A stretch of DNA of 64,000 nucleotides from Cladocopium goreaui. Lineage: Eukaryota; Sar; Dinophyceae; Suessiales; Symbiodiniaceae. Below the pieces are notes generated by a model. It was not told the DNA's origin, searched no databases, and was given only the letters and a program-made list of their open reading frames with translations. Made by a program: the position numbers and the translations under genes. Shown piece by piece: positions 10,301 through 20,300 of this stretch; position 1 is the stretch's first letter; every line of letters starts with the position of its first letter. Location: positions 62,001 to 126,000 of the forward strand of contig CAMXCT020001084.1 in assembly GCA_947184155.2 (NCBI GenBank), read 5' to 3'.

Positions 10301-13300
10301 CAGCTGCACTCAGAAGCTCAATCTTAAGAGGATCTTACAAAAGCGGTGAGGACATGTGACAATGCACCGGATAAATGAGTCCCACGTAATTCAAATATAG
10401 TTGCAAAGTATTGCAAAGAAATCTCAAGTAATCTTTAGTAATCCATCTATCTCAGACCTCAACCCCAAAAACATCCAAAAACTGTAATCGTCACATGGCT
10501 CCGAAACACCACTGGGGCTCCAAACGCAACGACGTCAGCAGCGTGCCCCGCGCTCTTCCATTCCCCTGAGCAGCCCGGCGTCGGCGGCACGTCCTGGAGA
10601 TCAAATCTGCGGGCCGATGTCAATGAACTCAACACACACTTTTCAGCAAAAGCATTCAGAAACCGACGCCCTCGTCTGACTTTATCCCCTTTTCATCCCT
10701 TTTCCGTCTAAAACACCTTGAAAACACGTTGGGAACAGTAAAACAGATTCCTGAAGATTCATTCATCCACTCAATCCACTTTCCGGTCCTCAGGAATACC
10801 ATGAAAAGCAAACAGATGATCACGGGGAGGAGAACTGGGATCAGTTTTCCACCTTGGATGCGAAACAGAAACGCCAGGAACTTGATGTGGAATGCGGAAG
10901 AGCATACTTTCTCAGCCATGGAATCCAAACATTCTGCAATCAAACCACGGCCCCAGATACACCCCAAAGTCCAAGCAGAAACCGAGCAAGGAATGCAAAC
11001 ATGTCTCCAGAAAGGATTGGCAGAACACATATACCGTATACCCCCTAACTGCTACGAGCTGCGTTGGGCGGAAGGAACTGAAACCTTCACAGGTTTCACC
11101 TCGGCGATGGCTTGTGGGCAAGCAAGGCCTAATGCAAGGCAACGGATGCGTGTCTGAATACATGCTGAATGGGATATCAAGTCAAGAAACAGCTAATAAC
11201 TTCGGGAGTCGTGAGGAAAGGAATCCACAAGGCCAGAAATCTATTGGACTGACCAAAACAAGGCAGAGGCCACGGCCTTCGTCGATGAAACAAGAACAAA
11301 TCTCCCTTGTTTGATTGGATCTACTACTACCATTTGAAGGACAAAAACAGGCTGTAGGCAAATGTAGGCAAATGTGAGTCTCACAGCAGAGCCGAGAGTC
11401 CGGGAAGAAAACGAAATCCTGCATCAGGCAGAACCTCAGTTCTTCTCGCTTGTGTGCGGCGTCTCAGTCAACATGTTCGTCCTGGAGTCAACCGTAACCT
11501 CCTTGAAGGTCTCAAAGCATCACGATCGAAGAAAACAAAGCGATTCCCACAAATCGATACAAATAGTCCCAATGATTGCATATTACCTTGATGATGCTTG
11601 ATGATTCTGCCCAGTCTAAGTTGTGGAGAACCAGTGCCTTAAATTTCAACGTGAGGCTCTTCAGACTTCCAAGTGTTTTGGCTGCGTTTCTGGCTACTCC
11701 GGGTGGCTCTGAGTCCCGCAGCACTCACAGGGGACCAAAAGAAAGGCCAGAAAGTGCTTCAAACGAACCAACGGCTGCGAAAACGGAGCAAAAAGTGGAG
11801 CCATGGACCATGTCAAGCAATGTCAATTTCCATCGTACAGTAGAAAATTTGGTTTCACAAAAAAAAAATGCCTAATTGACACGGGTCTTGCTCCGCCTCA
11901 GGGCAGGGTTTGGCCACAATCTGGAAATCAGGTTGTGATATTAGTTGTGAAATCCGTGTTCTCGCATGTTCTCGCTGCTTGTGATATTAGTTGTGTTTTT
12001 CTGGCATGGCTCGGCACGAGCATCTGAGCATCTGCACATTTCTTTCCGCGCTCCAGTTCCATTCTGCGCAGATCTGTGTAGGACTTTGCCGTCACTCTGT
12101 GGGAACTGGGACTCAACCAAGTCGCTGAGAAACTCAGCGAGAAAGGGTGAAACCTGTGCTCTGTGAGGGCCATGATCATGCCCAGCGGGCTGGAGGCTCA
12201 AGAGCATGTTGCCGAGGCATCAACGATGCCACAGGTTAACAAGTCAAGGTCCACTACCATGAAATAACATTCATGAGTTATGCCAACTAACGGCCCGGAT
12301 ATGTATATCATATAAATCAATATAAATCATATATGTGTATTAAGTGTATTTAATGTAATTATTTAATATTATATAGATTGGGGGGTGCTGTGGCCTGTTT
12401 ATCTGTTCCACAGCCCCCCCTATCTGGAACTATATATAAATTTTCAGGAACTATATTTAAATTCTCAGGAACTATATACAGATTCTCAGGAACTATATTT
12501 AAATTCTCAGGAACTATATATAAATTCTCAGGAAATTTATTTAGAATCTCAGGAATTTCAGGGGCTATGTAAAAGATATCAACATGTATGTTGTATGATT
12601 TCTGATGATTTCACGAATCTTGTCGATCTCAGTGCGACTCTGTTGCGGAGAAAACTGGGAAATATCAATTTCTCAAGCAAAGTTCTCGCAAAACTGGCCG
12701 GCCAAAGTTTTTTCCCCCATGTGTTGCTCCAAGCCTTCTGCTGAAAATTGCCCTAAGGCTCCACATTTATAAATGGTTGATGTGACAGATCCTTGGTAGC
12801 AAAATATCTTCAACTTGTAACAACCAAGTAGTTGGTATCATTTTGCGTTCCTATCTTCTGGTTTGGTTGTGACATTCCTGCAGGCCCCGATCGACTTCAT
12901 CTTGCGCGGTTTCCTTGGAGACGAGCCTGTGGGACTGGCTTTGATCGATGGCTATTTCTTGTAGGAAATCCACCTTGAGTTCCTTGACCATCAGATGCAC
13001 GGTGCCATAGCATACTGACAGTATCATTGTTATGTTCATTCATACTGTATGAATTGGGAGATTCGAGAAGTTAGTAAACCTCGCTCACCAGACACTTGGA
13101 TGCTTGTGATTCATGACTAAACCTTACCGTGCTATCACCAGAATCATTTTCAGATTTTCTCTTCCTATTCCATATAGACATTGACTTATTCAGTGGGTGA
13201 TCTCCCGGAAAAAGGTTAAAGTTTAGGCGTCGTCTGAGTAAGTTGATTTACTCTTGCGTCGTATGATATGGACGGACCCTGTAAAACTTCATTCGTACAG

Positions 13301-16300
13301 TATAAAGAGATGTATTCGTAGCTCAGAAAGTTGCACAATTGTCAATTGCGATGACTTACTTTCTTGGTGGCTTACAAGAGCTCAATCTGAAAACAAAATC
13401 AAAGTCCACTTGTACATTCACACATTGTATCTAGTTTTTGAGAACATCAACCTAGTCTAGTCTAGTTCAGCGGTCCAAGCCCAGGCAGCCACTGAGTTCT
13501 GCCGATTTCGGGCTGCCACAGAGCCGCCGTCGGGTCTACATTTTGATGGCTCGCAAAGATTTGGTTTCCTACCAAGTGTTCAATGACGTGGTGAAGTCCA
13601 TTGAGGATGTTTTGACCCAAGTTTTTCCTGTCAGGACAGGTTTGGCCGATGTGCGGGGCCATGTGGAGATCACTTCCGAGTACAAGACGGGCTACAAGTT
13701 GCATTTCCCTCCTGCAGCCAAGGACCCTGAGCAGCAAAAAGCGCGTGTGGCCTAGACACATCATCTTTTAACAGTCCCGGGCCCTGGTTTATACCTCAGC
13801 CTGACGCCGGTCCTCCTAAGTGAGACGACCTCTAAGTGTGGACTTTTTTCCCGGCAGTTTTCCGGAACACCAAAACCACTGCTGTCCTGGATTGTCAAAA
13901 AATGTCCCTTACTAAACTATATACCGGAACTATATTTAAATCCTTTGGAACTATATATAAAATCTTCGGAACTATATATAAAACCGATCTCGGTATATCC
14001 TCTCGAGGACTGGCCAACAGGTCCGCCACAGACCTTAGGCAGACCCCAGGTCAAACGCCCACAAATTCCCTGCGTTTCGTCAGCCTGTGCTCCCAGGATG
14101 GTGTGATCAGTGCATCCAAACGACGCCAGCAATTTGTCAAGGATTGCCAGAAGAAGCTGGGGCTGGGAAGCGGGATGGAGTTCTACACTGAGTCCCATCT
14201 GGAGCCACACCAGAAGGCCATGCTTAACACCCGAGAAGCAGAGAGCCTGAATATCCAGTTTGCCTCTTTGGTTGTTACTCAGCTTTGCTTCGACAGTGGT
14301 GGGATGGGATGATACTTCCGTCTGCTCTTTCCAAGATCCCTTTTTGCCAAGCCACATTCTAACCATGTCATCTTAAGATTTTGACCAAGGGGGAAACGAC
14401 TTATAACTTCTAAGTTTGTAACGGTTTCTTGATTGACTTTGTCATGTTGGTTGGAAAAAAGACAGAAAAAAAAACAAAAAAATGGAAAAAAAAACATGAA
14501 AAAAACACAGACCATCTCAGTATTGGTTCGGAACCGTTCGGAACCGTTCTGAACTCTATATTTTTTTTTGGCGAAAAGTAGTTCGGAACCGTTCGGAACC
14601 GTTCTGAACTATATATAAAAACAAGTTGCAGAAGTAGTTCAGAACCGTTCGGAACCGTTCTGAACTATATATAAAACATGCAGCAAATATAGTTCGGAAC
14701 CGTTCGGAACCGTTCTGAACTATATATAAGATATGCTTTAAATATAGTTCGGAACCGTTCGGAACCGTTCTGAACTATATATGCGTCCAAAACCTTTTTA
14801 GTTCCAATTAGATCCAATTAGTTCCGATTAGTTCCAAATAGTTCCAAATAGTTCCGATGTAAAAATAGTTCGGAACCGTTCGGAACCGTTCTGAACTATA
14901 TATAAAACATGCAGCAAATATAGTTCGGACCCGTTCCGAACCGTTCTGAACTATATATAAGATATGTTAATTAATAAGTAGTTCGGAACCGTTCGGAACC
15001 GTTCTGAACTATATCTTTGATGTATTTTTTTATATATAGTTCGGAACCGTTCGGAACCGTTCTGAGCTTTATTACACTGCATGTTTTTATATATAGTTCG
15101 GAACCGTTCGGAACCGTTCTGAGCTATATTACACTGTATTTTTTATATATAGTTCGGAACCGTTCGGAACCGTTCTGAACTATCTTTGTCAGATTTTTGT
15201 TTTAGCCAATATTTTCTTGATTTTTTGAAAGTTAGTTTAGTTATGTTAAGTTATGAAATATAGGTTTTATATATAGTTCCAAAGATTTTATATATAGTTC
15301 CAAAGGTTTTATATATAGTTCCAAGCTCTTACCCCCCCTCAACACAAGTCATCAAATAAACAGGCCGCAGCACCCCCTAATATATAGATGCCATTTGAGT
15401 CACCAACAGGGACGGGCACACTAACATTGGTATCATCCGCTGCCCCAATTTTTGAGCTGCGAAAATCTACCTGATGGCCCAGGTACTCACCATTCCTGCA
15501 GCAGAATCGAACAGTAAAAGTTTGAAAAAAAAAGAGCCGTTCCCTTCAGTCCGAAATGATTTTTGCACATGTTCGTGACTGGTTTGATTCCAACATGAGG
15601 GAAGTCGACGCAGAGCTGGTTGAGGAATCCACCTGAGGAATCCTACACAGCTGTGAGAACCAACAAAACTAGAAATCCAACATATTCCAACTAACATCGC
15701 ATCTCCAGTTCCACAGTCTATTTTGCACCTTCCAACACTGTGTGTCCTTGCTTCACCCTGCGTGCATCCGATCATTTGGATGACTTTGTGATTGAGATTG
15801 GGTTAGTCCGGTTAGTCCGGTTAGTCCCAGTTTCTTCAGCTCCTTCATGCCAAGCTCTTCTAGAAGCTCATCTGCCAAACTTTTCTTCGGCAAACAACCG
15901 ATGCCTTGCTTGCCTCGGAACGTGAAACGCCGATTCGGGATATGATTCAGCCACAAGTGCCAGGTCCAGTCACAGCATTTGCCAATGATGGAAGCTACTG
16001 GCCAAACATCGGGAGGTTTTGTCCAGATTTCCCAACACTTGGAGAACACAGAGAAAAGCATGCGTACTATATGCTATATTATACATCAAATGCCTTGAGC
16101 ACCAAGACCCAGCAAAATTCCTGGGGCCAAACTTGCGCAAAAAAAATAGAACTACAATAGAACCCTTGTTTGTGACTGGAAACCTGTGGCATTTATCTTG
16201 TAAACCAGTACGTAATTTGTGCTCAACCGGTACTTTGCCAATACCGACCGATACTTTGAAACGGTGTTTCGTAGTTTTCTTGTTTTCTCGAATTTGTTGC

Positions 16301-16340
16301 AAATCTCGTCAAGAATTGCCTAGGACTATGGAATAGAGTC
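7343..16340 (-). CDS. Copy 2 of the unknown multi-exon gene, intron interrupted by a transposon
   Basis: Minus-strand copy of the array gene described at 40363-46450. Predicted landmarks: A about 15922-15829, P ending 15392 at a GC donor, C ending 11587, D from 11501, E 10880-10717, F 10333-10237, G ending 10049, H ending 9724, K 8768-8604, N ending 7734, O from 7548. The 3 kb transposon sits 4 bp inside the intron after exon P, so coding sequence is untouched. Exon F is 97 nt against 100 nt in copy 1, an in-frame difference. N and O join across a 185 bp GC-AG intron to read ...[20 protein letters not shown], a good internal check of the model. Coordinates span the gene, not a single reading frame. 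Confidence 0.5.
7888..7959. repeat. 9 bp minisatellite gccgggctt, 7 copies plus a variant
   Basis: Seven perfect copies and a terminal gcggggctg, at the same place as the arrays in the other units. Confidence 0.9.
9456..9508. repeat. 10 bp minisatellite gccagggcgt, 5 copies
   Basis: Five head-to-tail copies in the intron upstream (gene strand) of the exon that encodes VGVDEDGD. Unit 4 has five (34567-34616), unit 5 four (42519-42559), units 3 and 6 two; units 1 and 7 have degenerate remnants. Confidence 0.88.
9691..9723. repeat. 9 bp minisatellite gtgcgccgg, ~4 copies
   Basis: Begins directly at the predicted end of exon H (9724), so the intron would start with the repeat unit itself (AAG|GCGCACCC on the gene strand). 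Confidence 0.85.
12378..12405 (+). repeat. Left terminal inverted repeat of the 3 kb transposon
   Basis: 28 bp starting TTGGGGGGTGCTG; pairs with 15353-15380. A sub-terminal CCACAGCCCCCC just inside can also pair with it as a local foldback. Confidence 0.85.
12420..12565 (+). repeat. ~24 bp tandem repeat, ggaactatatttaaattctca type
   Basis: About six degenerate copies of a ~24 bp unit (ggaactatat.taaattctca). The same core recurs at 13915-13985 and, inverted, at 15258-15330, giving the transposon long, roughly complementary arms. Confidence 0.85.
12851..13039 (-). CDS. Captured exon-like fragment, unknown protein
   Basis: Open frame of 62 codons on the minus strand inside the 3 kb transposon. 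The part from VHLMVKELKVDFLQE onward has a protein-like composition (charged and amphipathic) and ends ...CHNQTRR then stop. It is not part of the array gene and not recognisable. Best read as the last exon of a host gene picked up by the element; chance is possible at this length. Confidence 0.33.
   Translation of the reverse strand: MNITMILSVCYGTVHLMVKELKVDFLQEIAIDQSQSHRLVSKETAQDEVDRGLQECHNQTRR
13467..13755 (+). pseudogene. Captured fragment of a C5-cytosine methyltransferase (motif VIII)
   Basis: After a tctag that could be an acceptor, the plus strand reads ...SSADFGLPQSRRRVYILMARKD..., open to a TAG at 13753-13755. FGLPQSRRRVYI matches the conserved motif VIII (Q-x-R-x-R after a G-[VL]-P) of DNA cytosine-5 methyltransferases. 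The downstream ~60 residues (to EQQKARVA) are not recognised. No catalytic PC motif is present, so this is an isolated exon or two, not a working enzyme. It is unlike the methyltransferase of the unit-3 retrotransposon and must have another source. Confidence 0.5.
13915..13985 (+). repeat. ggaactatatataaa repeat block (3 copies)
   Basis: Three copies, spaced about 27 bp, of the motif found at both ends of the same transposon; located between the two plus-strand captured fragments. Confidence 0.8.
13990..14275 (+). pseudogene. Second captured exon-like fragment
   Basis: Plus-strand open stretch with protein-like sequence (…RFVSLCSQDGVISASKRRQQF… and …EFYTESHLEPHQKAML…), directly after a block of GGAACTATATATAAA repeats that looks like an intron. 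Same strand as the motif VIII fragment, so possibly from the same donor gene. Function not recognised. Confidence 0.35.
14525..15185. repeat. Eleven near-palindromic GTTCGGAACCGTTCTGAAC-type repeats
   Basis: About eleven copies of a ~31 bp core that begins AGTTCGGAACC and ends GTTCTGAACT, most flanked by TATATA on one or both sides. Each core is an imperfect palindrome, so each can fold as TATATAGTTC...GAACTATATA. Spacing is mostly 54-60 bp with one larger gap near 14790-14860. Confidence 0.9.
15258..15330 (-). repeat. Inverted copies of the ggaactatata repeat
   Basis: Three copies of ttttatatatagttccaa, the reverse complement of the motif at 12420-12565. Confidence 0.85.
15353..15380 (-). 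repeat. Right terminal inverted repeat of the 3 kb transposon
   Basis: The reverse complement starts TTAGGGGGTGCTG and differs from the left repeat at three positions. Confidence 0.85.
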
Positions 16341-17323
16341 TTCTGGACCTCCTGGTGCACTTCTATTTTCCGAACAGCGTGGGACTCCTTCAAAAGGTTG
16401 TGGGATTCCCTTCAACAGGTTGTGATTTCATTTTGTGCGTTCCCTTTAAAAGAGCGCAACGAGACCTTCAACATGCGCGAAATTTGTTTGAAAAGGGTAG
16501 TAGTGCACTTTATTAGAAAGGTACGTTGAAAAAGTAGAACCCGTTTATGCAGTACTCTTTCGAAAGGGTATGGTACTCCTTAAAGCAAAATTTGGTAGAA
16601 GTGTGTGTGTGTGTGTGTATACTATTTCTTCTGAAAAGGTGGACAGTGTGATGGGAAAGGGTGCAACATGCACTTCGGACCATGAACATTGCTAGAAAGT
16701 AGAATTCTATGTATGCAGGACTCTTTTTGTTAAGAAAGCGTGGTATCGTAGGTAACATGCTCTTCCGGATGAATGCAACATGTGAGTAAAGAATGCGATA
16801 TCCATGTGTAGAAATTAAGTAGATATTTCCTTCAAGAAGCTATTGCCTTGCAAAAAATGAATAAAGGAATTGACATGATCTTTTCCAAGGAGTACTGCAT
16901 TTGTGCATTGGTTATTGCATTTGTTTGACAGGAATGCTATGGGTTCAAAACTAAACACACCGCATACTGTGCAGGATTTTCGCCTTTTAAAGGGATACCC
17001 ATTGAAGGAAGACTGGATTTGTTGACAGAAAGCTCCACTTCGAACATTTCACCATTTTGGGGGAATGTTCCATATTTTCCAGGCATACTGCTTCTTGAAG
17101 GAAGGCCTGTCTAAAGGAAGACCACCACTTGTGAACGAAAAATCGTTGTCTCTGAATTTAAAATGTGCCTTCAAAAAAAGTGGGATATTGCATGTGTGTG
17201 TATGTTTATTGAATACTGCGACTTTTCGACAGGAAGTCTGTATGCACAAGAAGAAAGGCAGAATAGTTTGAAAGGAAGACTGCACTTCTTCAAAATAAAC
17301 ACTACACCTTTTGAGGGCATGCC
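16341..17323. other. Intergenic spacer between gene copies 2 and 3
   Basis: Same content as the spacer at 6291-7342: TG runs near 16600 and 17192 and serial CTTTNNAAAGG palindromes. It lacks ~25 bp (the gtctctttgagagggatgct stretch) found in the spacer after copy 1. No gene seen. Confidence 0.6.
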
Positions 17324-20300
17324 TCATGTTTTCATAGATGCTGGCCCGGAAGACTGCTTTCTCATAGCTACTTTGAGAATCTTTAAGATAAATTGCGTTA
17401 TGTGGTGATACAATTTCTCAATCCTTTTGGTTCCTTCAAAATCCATCGTAAAGAAGCCACAACTACCTGCTCTCCCTCTTTCAATCTCACTTCTGCAATC
17501 TTTCACAACCACTGGGCCACTGGGTGCCAAGCATTTGTGCGCATACCACACGACGGGCTGCCCATTCGACATTTTCACTTTGAAGTCACCTTGAGAAGTT
17601 GTGACTGAGCTTTGCAACGTTCACAGGATACATGAAACTGCATGTTACATTGAAAGTTAGGTAGCCATAGGTAGCCCAGGAAGAGACATGCTCCCTGGGG
17701 GCTCGCTATGATGCTGATTTCACACATGCAACATTTCAGTCGCTGTCTAAATCGTATGAATTTGGACCAGTTGCCATCTTCATCAAAGCCCTCCACAGTT
17801 CCCATGGTCTCGCATAAGTGCACTCGGTCACCAATGGATGTGAGACGTTCGATCACACCTCGCTCATGCGGGAAAACCACTGGGAACTTGGGAAAGTTCA
17901 TACAGATTCTACGGATTTCATGAGGGCAGCCGGGCTTGCCGGGCTTGCCGGGCTTGCCGGGCTTGCCGGGCTTGCCGGGCTTGCCGGGCTTGCCGGGCTT
18001 GCCGGGCTGCCACTGCCATCATGCAATCGATATCAAAGGCGTTCTTGGCCTTTCAAATCATCTAACCACCCAACAGACTGTTTCCACAGAGCGTCTAATG
18101 TGTCTATGAAGTTCAAGGGGCGAAAGGTTCCCAAGATTTCCATAGACCATCTGACCAACCAAGGGTTTTGAGATGCTGTAGCAGCAACATGTCACAACTT
18201 GATTTCACCCTATGGAGACGGTGCACAAACTTCGAAAGGCTTTGAACCTCCCAAAACTATCCACTGATGTCCAGAAATCTATCCACGGCATCCGATGGCA
18301 GCAAGCACCAAACCCACCCAAACCACAAGTCATCAGTTCATGCAACGACGAGCAGCATCGGGGCCAAGCGCTTCGGAGTTGGTTAGGCTTCACCACCACG
18401 GGGTCATCTGCCAGGACGCTTCGAGGAAAATGCATATCTTTAAGGTAACAGAAGACTGGTGGAATAATGGTGGCATATCTTGGCTCTATAGTATCTTTCA
18501 AGTATCATACATGGATATAGACACGTTATGTAAGTTATGTATGTACTTCAGACACATGCAGTGCAGTGGGGTTAAACAACTCCATCCATCCCATCCCCAC
18601 AGCTGCGAAGGCGCTTGCCTTTTCGAGTGGTGTTGGAATGCCTCAGCTGCGTTGTCATCATCGAATTTGCAGCTGTTTGTTGGCAGCTGCAACACCCAGT
18701 GGTCCATGGTCTTTGTCGACCGACTCACATTCCTCACCCTTAAAATGGGTGGGTGGGTGTGGAAAAGATTCATCTTGCAGGTGTGTGGGTTTCTTGAGCC
18801 AAAATGGCACCCACAACACCTGCATTCTGTCCTGCACAAAAACTTTCAGTTTTTGTTTCGCGACACATGCAGTGCAGTGGGGTTAAACAACTCCATCCAT
18901 CCCATCCCCACAGCTGCGAAGGCGCTTGCCTTTTCGAGTGGTGTTGGAATGCCTCAGCTGCGTTGTCATCATCGAATTTGCAGCTGTTTGTTGGCAGCTG
19001 CAACACCCAGTGGTCCATGGTCTTTGTCGACCGACTCACATTCCTCTTTGCTCGGCGCGGTCGACATGCATTTGTTGCATGTAACCATCGTTGCGTCACC
19101 CTCGACAAACTCGTAGGTGGATCCGTAGTAGTTCCAGCCGCATATCGTCCTCCACATGGCTGAATGTGCGTAGACGAGTGTCCTCGTGTTTCTGTGGACA
19201 ACTTGGTGACGTCCTGACCTGACAAGTGGCGGCAGGTACTTCGTGTTGTTGCCCAACTTTGCCTCCAATTCTTTGATTGCTTCTCCAAGGCCTTTGACGG
19301 CGTCCTTGGATTCCGATTTGAACAGGCGTAGCTCTGCTGCCAGTCTTGAGACAACGACACGCTTGTCTTCGTGGCCCTCGTCGTTGCGATCGCCAGTGGG
19401 TGTTGTCTGCCGGCTGCTGAGGGAGGTGATTTCCTTTTCCACCGTCGAAGGATCCTTCAGGTAGTCCGAGTGTCCGAAGGCGACTCCCACGTTCACCGCC
19501 ATCGACTCTAAGGCTTCTTGGGCATACTCGAGTATGATGTTACTCTTCCACCGCCCGAGGTAGCCCACTTGGCTAACTGCCCAGCCTTTTCTGATGTACT
19601 GCAACGCCCCGGAGCGCCTGGCAGAGTGCCCTGTGATCTGAGTGCCATACAAAGAGCGCCAGGCGTCTACCAGATCCTTCTTCGTGGCCCTCTGTTTGCC
19701 ATTTGCCGTCGTTGAGATCATGGCGTTCGGGGAGCCCTTGAGGCCGGCGTAATTGACCAGCACTTCCAGCACTGCATAAGGGCACTTGAGTGTGCACCCT
19801 TCCTTGCAGATGCATTGCAAGGTCCTAGATACGCCCCTGGCTTCTTGATCTCCCTTCGAGTTGATGAAGAGGACAGTGACCAACCTGTTGTTCGAGTCGA
19901 ATTTGATGTCCTTTGCGGACAAGTTCGCAATTTCAATTTCCCGCATCATCCAGTGGACTCCGCAGGCAAACAAGTGTGCTGCTAATCCCACCTTCGTGCC
20001 CTGGTTGGAGGGGTCCTCGAGAAGTGGGTGGTTCACCCAGATGTCTTCGGGTACCTCAGGAGCTTTCTTCCTTGGGCCCACGTTCCTCTTCGCCGCGGCC
20101 ATGCACAGTTTGAAGTGGCGATCCAACAAAGATGACCACGTGTGATCCAATTCGATGTGCATGGTTTTCATCTCGATCAAATAGGAGAAGGTGGATTTGT
20201 ACCCCGCGTCCTTGAGGGCCCCTGCGACTGTCTTGATGTGCAAAGGTGTCAAAGGAAAGTCGAGGTTTGCCGCTTTGAGCAATTTGTCCACCATTCTGCG

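Larger units (their letters stand above)
12378..15380. mobile_element. 3,003 bp DNA transposon with captured gene fragments
   Basis: Absent from every other unit at the same site. Ends are imperfect inverted repeats: TTGGGGGGTGCTG... at 12378-12405 against the reverse complement of 15353-15380, 25 of 28 positions matching. The 8 bp TATATAGA is duplicated on both sides (12370-12377, 15381-15388), the size expected for hAT-type elements. No transposase frame is visible, so it looks non-autonomous. It contains gene-like exons on both strands and families of GGAACTATATATAAA-type repeats, in direct orientation on the left and inverted on the right. It sits in an intron of gene copy 2. Confidence 0.88.
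7127..17169. repeat. Tandem array unit 2, carrying a 3 kb insertion
   Basis: Unit of 10,043 bp, or about 7.03 kb after removing the DNA transposon at 12378-15380 and its 8 bp duplication. The sequence from the unit start to the insertion is nearly identical to unit 5 (about 40188-45430). Confidence 0.93.

Noticed and set aside
18551..18861. A 311 bp solo or MITE-like element next to a full-length element
   Set aside because: Its two parts exactly repeat the far ends of the large element, giving the split-direct-repeat plan; one element explains everything without a second insertion.
18770..19360. 196-codon minus-strand frame overlapping the recombinase C-terminus
   Set aside because: It runs through the repeat junction in another frame and has no recognisable domain.
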